In this document: positions 58,722 through 64,000 of the stretch, in pieces
How the letters are laid out: every line of letters begins with the position of its first letter
Position numbering within the stretch: position 1 is the stretch's first letter
From: an uncultured Prevotella sp.
Lineage (GTDB): Bacteria; Bacteroidota; Bacteroidia; Bacteroidales; Bacteroidaceae
Direction of reading: 5' to 3'
NCBI GenBank assembly: GCA_900315635.1
Contig: OMZV01000004.1
Location: 1-64,000 of the forward strand
Length of the DNA stretch: 64,000 nucleotides
Notes under the pieces: generated by a model
Database searches by the model: none
What the model saw: only the letters and a program-made list of their open reading frames with translations
Told to the model about the DNA's origin: nothing
Position numbers and translations under genes: made by a program

Positions 58722-60911
58722 TTATTCAGCTGTAAGCTCAAGAACGTGGCTTGTTCCCTCGGTGAATGTGAGGATGCCAAGACCCACCTTCATGAGATAG
58801 TCGCCAGTGAATCTCTGACCGTTGAAAGCCAGCTTCGATTCAGTGTTCGGCATGAGGTTGATCTCCTTGACAGTGTATGTCTTGTTGGCGTCAAGTCCCT
58901 GCAGACGGACGTTGCGGAGAGGCTCCTCATAGCGTGGGTGAAGGTCGTAGGCGAAGACGACTGCCTTCTGCTTGTCCTGCGATACATAATCGACAGCGGC
59001 GTGGTTGCTCTCGTAAGGAGAGACAAGGCGATACTGCTCACCGTCAAGGATTACGCCCTCGAGGCGGCGCCAGTTGGCAACAGCGCCCTGGGTGTACTTG
59101 TAGTCGTCAGGCGACATAGTCTTGAGGTCGATGTCGAAACCGAGCTTGCACATAGAGGCTACATCGGTACGGAACTTGACAGAAGTCTTCTTGTTCCAGT
59201 TGGTAACGTGGGCTGCGATAGCCTTTACCGGGAAGAACTTCGACAGTGACCACTGGATGTACAGGCGCTCGAACGGGTCGGTATCGTCACTAGCCCAGAG
59301 CTCGCCGAAGTACTTCAGTGCCTGATAGTCGCAGCGGGCGCCGCCACCGGAGCAAAGCATCATCTCAAGTTTAGGGTACTTGGCGTGAATGCGGTCGAGT
59401 ACTTTGTACAGTCCACGTACGTAGTCGATGTACATGTTGCCCTGCTGAGCCTTTTCGTATGGCGAATAAATGTTTGTTATCGGTGAGTTGCAGTCCCACT
59501 TGAAGTAGGCAATGTTAGGATTCTCAGTCATCAGACGGTCAACAACACCGAAGACATAGTTCTGTACCTCAGGGTTAGCGAGGTCGAGGACAAGCTGATT
59601 ACGATAGTAATAAGTCTTGCGGTTAGGCTGCTCGATGACCCAGTTCTTATGCTTCTCATAGAGCTCGCTCTTCGGGTTGACCATCTCCGGCTCGATCCAG
59701 ATGCCGAACTTTACGCCTGCGTCCTGTGCTGACTTGACGAGTGCCGGTACTCCGCCGGGAAGCTTTGTCTTTGTAGCCTCCCAATCGCCGAGGCCTGCGT
59801 GGTCGTCCTTACGCGGATACTTGTTGCCGAACCAGCCATCATCGAGGAGGAACATCTCGACTCCGAGGTCCTTGGCGTCCTTCATAAGCTGAGCCAGTGA
59901 CTCCTGATTGAAGTCGAAGCCGGTGTTCTCCCAGTTGTTGAGAAGAGTCATGCGTGTTCCGCCGCCGTTCCAAAGCTGATAGCGGCGAGCCCAGTCGTGG
60001 ATATTGCGTGATGCCTGAGAGGTTCCCTTGTCGCTCAGAGTGAAGATGAACTCAGGGGTCTTGAACACCTCACCTGCTTTCAGAACGTAGTCTGAAGCAT
60101 AAGGGTTGATGCCAGGGATGATGCGGAGCGCGCCTACATTGTCGACCTCGAATGTGCAACGGAAGTTTCCTGTCCATCCGATGGTCCCTAGCATAACCTT
60201 GCCTTCGTTCTCCTTTGCAGGCTCGTCAATGCCAAGCTCGAAGAAAGGCTCACACTGCTCGGCGCCACGGGTTCCAAGCTTGGTGTCGATGATTTTCTTG
60301 CCGAACTGGAGTTCCTGAGTTGCCGGCTGACCCTCGCGTGCCCAGTCGCTGTGATAGTTGGTGAGGAAGTAACGTCCTTCGTTGAAGTAGAACATACCAC
60401 TGGCATAACGCCACAATGTGACAGGCTTCTTCTCGTTATGCTTTATCTCGCTCCAGACCTTGATGACGTTCTCCTTCTGATAAGCTACATAGTGGAGTGT
60501 TACGTTGTCGGCATACTGGTCGTCGGCAAGACGGATGACAGTCTCTGTTCCGCCATCGACGGCTTTCTGCTCAAAGCCCTGATAATAAAGATATGTAGTG
60601 AGGTTGCCGTCGGCATGGGTGATGGCAAGTGCAGGCTCGAAAGAGTCCTCGCCGCCGGAGCCCGGATAAGCCTCGCGTCCACGGATGCCATAGCTGCCGT
60701 CCGAGCCCGGCTTGATTTTCCAGTCGAACCGGTCGAAATCGGCTGTTGAGTTCAACTTGTCGCCGAAGTACACTTGGTACAGGCGGTTGTTTTCAGCGAC
60801 CTGAAGAATGAGGTCGATGTCGTTTGTGCTGATGCGGATGTTTTGCTTTCCCGAAGCTTGAGCTCCCATAAATGTAATCAGCATTGAAAGCAAGAAAAAG
60901 AGCTTCTTCAT
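58722..60911 (-). CDS. GH36 alpha-galactosidase
   Basis: This 729-residue exported enzyme removes alpha-1,6-linked galactose from raffinose-type oligosaccharides or galactomannan. It has a signal peptide (ending GAQAS), the GH36 N-terminal beta-sandwich, and the barrel with IWIEPEMVNPKSELYEKH, the nucleophile aspartate in IAYFKWDCNSPI and the acid/base aspartate in LWASDDTDPFERLY. A C-terminal beta domain ends the chain. It follows the TonB receptor by 76 bp on the same strand, separated by a GC-rich hairpin, so the two probably act together in uptake and breakdown. Confidence 0.95.
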   Translation of the reverse strand: MKKLFFLLSMLITFMGAQASGKQNIRISTNDIDLILQVAENNRLYQVYFGDKLNSTADFDRFDWKIKPGSDGSYGIRGREAYPGSGGEDSFEPALAITHADGNLTTYLYYQGFEQKAVDGGTETVIRLADDQYADNVTLHYVAYQKENVIKVWSEIKHNEKKPVTLWRYASGMFYFNEGRYFLTNYHSDWAREGQPATQELQFGKKIIDTKLGTRGAEQCEPFFELGIDEPAKENEGKVMLGTIGWTGNFRCTFEVDNVGALRIIPGINPYASDYVLKAGEVFKTPEFIFTLSDKGTSQASRNIHDWARRYQLWNGGGTRMTLLNNWENTGFDFNQESLAQLMKDAKDLGVEMFLLDDGWFGNKYPRKDDHAGLGDWEATKTKLPGGVPALVKSAQDAGVKFGIWIEPEMVNPKSELYEKHKNWVIEQPNRKTYYYRNQLVLDLANPEVQNYVFGVVDRLMTENPNIAYFKWDCNSPITNIYSPYEKAQQGNMYIDYVRGLYKVLDRIHAKYPKLEMMLCSGGGARCDYQALKYFGELWASDDTDPFERLYIQWSLSKFFPVKAIAAHVTNWNKKTSVKFRTDVASMCKLGFDIDLKTMSPDDYKYTQGAVANWRRLEGVILDGEQYRLVSPYESNHAAVDYVSQDKQKAVVFAYDLHPRYEEPLRNVRLQGLDANKTYTVKEINLMPNTESKLAFNGQRFTGDYLMKVGLGILTFTEGTSHVLELTAE

Positions 60912-60931
60912 AGTTCGTAGTGTTTATTAGG

Positions 60932-60962
60932 AGTGCCGCCCCCCGGCTCGGGGGCAGGCACT
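60932..60962 (-). terminator. GC-rich hairpin between TonB receptor and GH36 genes
   Basis: AGTGCC (60932-60937) pairs with GGCACT (60957-60962) and inner CCCCCG (60940-60945) with CGGGGG (60949-60954). The T run follows on the plus strand, not on the coding strand, so for this operon it is more likely a processing or stabilising hairpin than a terminator. Confidence 0.55.
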
Positions 60963-60987
60963 TTTTATTTTATAAAGGATTAAGTAG

Positions 60988-63288
60988 TTAGAATTTCAAA
61001 GATGCTGAGAATTCAACGGTGAACGGACGGAGATAGCTGCCGCTCATGATGTAGCCGGCGTACTTCTTTGCCTCGTCCTTGGTAACGAGCTCTGTACCGT
61101 TGATGGTTCCCTTGGCTCCTGACTGGTTGAAGATGTTGACTACGTCTACACCGAGTGAGAGGTGCTTGTTGACCTGCCAGTTAACGCCGCCGAATGTCTC
61201 CCAGTGTCCGTTGAAGTAGAATGCCTCCTGAAGGTTGGCGTAGGTCTTGCCGAAGTAGCGGAAGCTGAGCCATGCACGGACGTCCTTGGTAATCTGATAG
61301 CTTGGGTCGAACTCAATGAGGATCTGCGGAATCTCCTTAACGATCATCTTGTCGGCATCGACGCTCATGGTGTTGCCGTTGTTGAAGGTTACGCTGGCAT
61401 TGTAGTTCTTGTACTGCGGCTTCTGCCATGTGAAGAGGGCGTGGAGATGGAATCCCTTGAACGGGTCGATCTCAGCTGATGTTGTCCATCCGAGAGTATG
61501 GATGTCATAGATAAGCAGGACGGTCTTCGACTCTGATGTTCCGGGGTTTGTAAGGTTCTGCTGGTCGATATTGTTCGACTTCGAGATGTATGTAATCATC
61601 GAAGTGAGGTCAATCCAGCTGTTCTTGAAGTAAACTCCGCCACGAATCAATGGGATAGTGACGCGGTTGTACTGCTCCTCAGTAGGACCCGTTCCGGCAT
61701 AGTCGCTGATGCGTGGGAAGCGTGTAGCAACGGTAGCGTCGGCAAGGAATCCGAACTTATCAGTCAGAGCATACTGTCCCTGAATGGTTGCAGCGTAGTT
61801 GAGCTTGTCCTTTGTGACCTTTGCAGGCTCAACGGTTACACCACCGGCGTTGGTTCCGCCAATGTAGAATCCGTTATAGCGTCCGAGTGAAATCTGGTCG
61901 GCAGACATGCGGTAGTACTCCAGACGGCCACCATAGAGGAGCTTGAACTTAGGAGTGACCTGCCACGTGTCAGTGATATAGAGGGCGAGCTTGTTCTCAT
62001 TACCCTTGGTATACTCAGGGCTGAGCTCATTGAAGTCGTAAGTCTGCGAGCGTGATGTTGCGCCGGTGAATGGGTTGTAATAGTTGCCGTAGAGGATTGT
62101 TGGATAATTATTTACGGTGCCGTACCACTGGAAAGAGGATGAATGGTAGTTCAGATGATAGAACCACTCGTTGAGTCCGATACGGAGATTATGATTGCCG
62201 AACTGCTTGTCGAGCTCAGTTGTGAGCATGAATGAGCGGACCTTACCGAAGTGGAGCCATGTGCGGCGGCCCTCGACATAGCCACTGTACGGATCCTGAC
62301 CGTTGGCGTCGGTTGTGAGGACATAGCCGTCGAGTACTCCGTTCCGGATATTCGAGATGGTAGAGCCACCGAAGTCAACATAGTTGGCACGCGGCGCGTC
62401 CATATACTTTGCGTTGAGGTTCCACTTCCAACCGTTGTTGAATGTATTCTCGAAGAGGAATGCTATCTCGTTGGCATGGTTGTCCATAGCCTGCTGGAAG
62501 TCCCAGCTACGTGCCTTGCCGGTCATCACGTCATAGTAAGTGAGGTGACCGCCGTTAGGAACGTATGAGTAGCGACCCAGCTTGAATCCCTGGAACTCAT
62601 CGACAGAACCGTCGCCGTTGTAGATGAACGGGCCCTGGTTGTTGAAGTTGCCCGGATTCTTGCTGTAGCTGTACTTATATAATAATGTGGCTTTACCCTT
62701 ACCGTCATTGAACGTGTGGGTAATACCTGCATGGAAAAGCTGTGTGCGGTCGGCGAAGTCGGTGTAACGCTGCTTCTGAGTTCCCGGATCGAAGTTCTGA
62801 TACATGCTGGCTGTCCAGTACCAGTTCTTAGCAAGACGACCGTTGAGGTTGATGTCGAACGTGTTCAGTCCGAAGTGGTTGCCATGCCAGTTGACTATTC
62901 CGTTGAAAGCCTTGTCGCTGATACCCAGCTGGCTCTCAGCATTTACGGCATAGGCAATGTTGCCGGTAGCGATAGCCGACTCTGACGGCGACATCAGGGA
63001 AGTGCCCTTAAGGCTGGCATCATTACGCCAGTGAGCCGACAGCTTATGAACGCTTGAAGAGTAAACGGCAGGAAGTCCGTTCTCATATACATTTACATCC
63101 TCGGATGGAAGACCAATCTGGATCTCACGAGGCTTGTAAGAATCGGCAGCGTTGAGCATCACGTTACGCTCGTCGCCTTTCTTCTTGGTGTCCTGCTTAT
63201 TGCTGTCCTGCGCATAGAGCGGTGAGCCGACGAGGAGGAGTCCTGCGACTACTGCCAATGACCTGGTAGTTGAAAAAAGTTTCTCCAT
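60988..63288 (-). CDS. TonB-dependent receptor-like outer-membrane protein without carboxypeptidase-like domain
   Basis: This 766-residue outer-membrane protein has a signal peptide (residues 1-26, ending SPLYAQ) and a barrel ending LRPFTVEFSASLKF. The N-terminal part is unlike SusC: it lacks the carboxypeptidase-like domain, a clear TonB box and the usual plug motifs (VIDG, IYGS), with REIQIGLPSEDVNVYENGLP in their place. The barrel is rich in YW and carries the late TonB-receptor segments LYITDTWQVTPKFKLLYGGR and VNKHLSLGVDVVNIFNQSG. It lies 76 bp before the GH36 gene, and no SusD partner is present. A TAnnTTTG element lies about 177 bp upstream of the start. Confidence 0.8.
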   Translation of the reverse strand: MEKLFSTTRSLAVVAGLLLVGSPLYAQDSNKQDTKKKGDERNVMLNAADSYKPREIQIGLPSEDVNVYENGLPAVYSSSVHKLSAHWRNDASLKGTSLMSPSESAIATGNIAYAVNAESQLGISDKAFNGIVNWHGNHFGLNTFDINLNGRLAKNWYWTASMYQNFDPGTQKQRYTDFADRTQLFHAGITHTFNDGKGKATLLYKYSYSKNPGNFNNQGPFIYNGDGSVDEFQGFKLGRYSYVPNGGHLTYYDVMTGKARSWDFQQAMDNHANEIAFLFENTFNNGWKWNLNAKYMDAPRANYVDFGGSTISNIRNGVLDGYVLTTDANGQDPYSGYVEGRRTWLHFGKVRSFMLTTELDKQFGNHNLRIGLNEWFYHLNYHSSSFQWYGTVNNYPTILYGNYYNPFTGATSRSQTYDFNELSPEYTKGNENKLALYITDTWQVTPKFKLLYGGRLEYYRMSADQISLGRYNGFYIGGTNAGGVTVEPAKVTKDKLNYAATIQGQYALTDKFGFLADATVATRFPRISDYAGTGPTEEQYNRVTIPLIRGGVYFKNSWIDLTSMITYISKSNNIDQQNLTNPGTSESKTVLLIYDIHTLGWTTSAEIDPFKGFHLHALFTWQKPQYKNYNASVTFNNGNTMSVDADKMIVKEIPQILIEFDPSYQITKDVRAWLSFRYFGKTYANLQEAFYFNGHWETFGGVNWQVNKHLSLGVDVVNIFNQSGAKGTINGTELVTKDEAKKYAGYIMSGSYLRPFTVEFSASLKF

Positions 63289-63464
63289 TTACTTACTTAT
63301 TAGGTTTAAAATATTTAGTCTGTGTAACTTAGTTCGCAAATCAAGAAATGGGGTGTGGGGTGTTTGATGGTAAGATGGTTTTCCCCTTTGAATGAAACAG
63401 GGGTGTCCTTTAGTTATTTGTATTTTGAGATTTGAGTGCCAAGTAAACTTTTCGTTTACGATTG

Positions 63465-63472
63465 CAAAGGTA
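63465..63472 (-). promoter_or_regulatory. TAnnTTTG element of the GH36-locus receptor gene
   Basis: TACCTTTG on the minus strand. It implies a leader of about 170 bases before the receptor start at 63288. An upstream TTG box is not clear. Confidence 0.55.
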
Positions 63473-63618
63473 TACATATATTTCACTGATTAATCTGTTA
63501 AGGAGCAGTTAGGGAGATTTTTGTAAATCACGAAACTTTGTAACGTCTTGATTATGTTATAATTATGTTAAATCGAGAAAAAGGCTTAGGGAGATGCTTT
63601 ATTATTAAAAATAATGCT

Positions 63619-63626
63619 TATCTTTG
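63619..63626 (+). promoter_or_regulatory. TAnnTTTG element of the DUF6377-like gene
   Basis: TATCTTTG on the plus strand lies 27 bp before ATG 63654, a short leader. Confidence 0.55.
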
Positions 63627-63653
63627 CACCTGAATCAATAAAATCAACCTGTT

Positions 63654-64000
63654 ATGAGGCACATTCGGCTTCTACCATTGTTTATTTTCATTGCTCTTTG
63701 CCTACTACCGACAAACTCCAATGCGTCGGCAACTTTGCCAAAACTCGACCTGACCGTACTCGACAGTTGCATAGCTGTCAAGCGTCAGACCAATGCCCGA
63801 TATGAGCAACGGCTGGCCAACATGAAGCAACAGCTCAGCTATGCCAAGAAAGACCACGCCAAAAGGAGCCGCTTGCTGTATGAGCTCTACCAGTCGTACT
63901 CGTCTTATCAGTTCGACTCGGCACTGGTATATATAAAGAAATGTCAGGAGGAAGCAGAGGAGAGCCACGACGCCCATCAGATGGAGAAGATTCAACTCAA
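63654..64000 (+). CDS. DUF6377-like membrane regulator, N-terminal part (runs off the window)
   Basis: The frame from ATG 63654 is open to the end of the window and encodes at least 115 residues. A signal peptide (about residues 1-26, RLLPLFIFIALCLLP) is followed by LDLTVLDSCIAVKRQTNARY, a coiled-coil stretch and LYELYQSYSSYQFDSALVYI. This is the usual N-terminal pattern of DUF6377/TPR-type transcriptional regulators of Bacteroidales, which sense an unknown periplasmic signal and end in a LuxR-like domain. Being divergent from the GH36 locus, it could control that locus, but the DNA-binding end is outside the window. Confidence 0.72.
   Translation, partial: MRHIRLLPLFIFIALCLLPTNSNASATLPKLDLTVLDSCIAVKRQTNARYEQRLANMKQQLSYAKKDHAKRSRLLYELYQSYSSYQFDSALVYIKKCQEEAEESHDAHQMEKIQL

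Larger units (their letters stand above)
63289..63653. other. Divergent promoter region between TonB receptor and DUF6377 gene
   Basis: No gene lies in these 365 bases. TACCTTTG on the minus strand (63465-63472) and TATCTTTG on the plus strand (63619-63626) are likely promoter elements for the two divergent genes, giving leaders of about 170 and 20 bases. Confidence 0.6.

Noticed and set aside
1-64000. tRNA, rRNA or complete insertion sequence
   Set aside because: No clover-leaf-like arms, rRNA core sequences or transposase genes were recognised by eye; a tRNA or Rfam scan could overturn this.

Overview
The window looks like chromosome of a Bacteroidales bacterium, most probably Prevotellaceae. 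The evidence is SusC/SusD-type outer-membrane uptake genes, TonB-dependent receptors, DUF5686, DUF4421 and DUF6377 proteins, a bacterial serine palmitoyltransferase, and many copies of the Bacteroidetes promoter (TTG/TTTG, about 19-21 bp, TAnnTTTG). No rRNA, tRNA, CRISPR array or complete insertion sequence was seen.

Layout. 1-2365: end of a barrel-like protein, then an AbiE type IV toxin-antitoxin pair preceded by two matching inverted repeats and followed by a DNPH1-like nucleotide N-hydrolase, probably one operon. 2778-12501: a polysaccharide utilisation locus (susC, susD, an unclassified hydrolase-like protein, GH43, GH28) whose susC carries an in-frame TAA at codon 50. 12609-12782: a 57-residue winged-helix protein with a strong terminator. 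12867-19100: DUF5686 protein, CDP-alcohol phosphatidyltransferase, flippase-like protein and myo-inositol-phosphate synthase, read as an inositol-lipid locus. 19348-25158: an efflux operon with two HlyD adaptors and two ABC-2 permeases but no ATPase, divergent from an AraC regulator. 25252-28359: serine palmitoyltransferase divergent from a lipid-kinase-like protein and a tRNA methyltransferase. 28764-35402: lon, tgt, an LptF/G permease and a DEAD-box helicase. 35538-38617: MATE, GNAT and MFS genes in one tight operon. 38804-45794: HAD phosphatase, YgbA-like protein, LUD protein, and an S9 peptidase-clpS-clpA-aat operon that holds the bacterial N-degron pathway. 46043-48821: hemerythrin protein and GH3 enzyme. 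48928-52598: a probable accessory island with a lipocalin remnant, an unrecognised gene, and a large protein that joins a divergent sacsin-like ATPase region to an intact PIN nuclease domain. 52919-64000: a TonB receptor with a His/Cys-rich small membrane protein, DUF4421, metallo-beta-lactamase-fold and alpha/beta hydrolase genes, a GH36 alpha-galactosidase with its TonB receptor, and the start of a DUF6377 regulator.

How it fits together. Three loci serve glycan uptake and breakdown (pectin-like at 2.8-12.5 kb, GH3, GH36). Two loci point to unusual membrane lipids (sphingolipid and inositol lipid). Protein quality control is represented by lon, clpA/clpS/aat and an S9 peptidase. The ends of several operons carry members of one family of 83-97 bp palindromic elements built from a TAAAAGATACC module. 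The best candidates for undescribed biology are the ATPase-PIN protein at 50310-52598 and the AbiE plus nucleotide-hydrolase module at 156-2365. All functional statements come from reading motifs and gene order; no database search was run.
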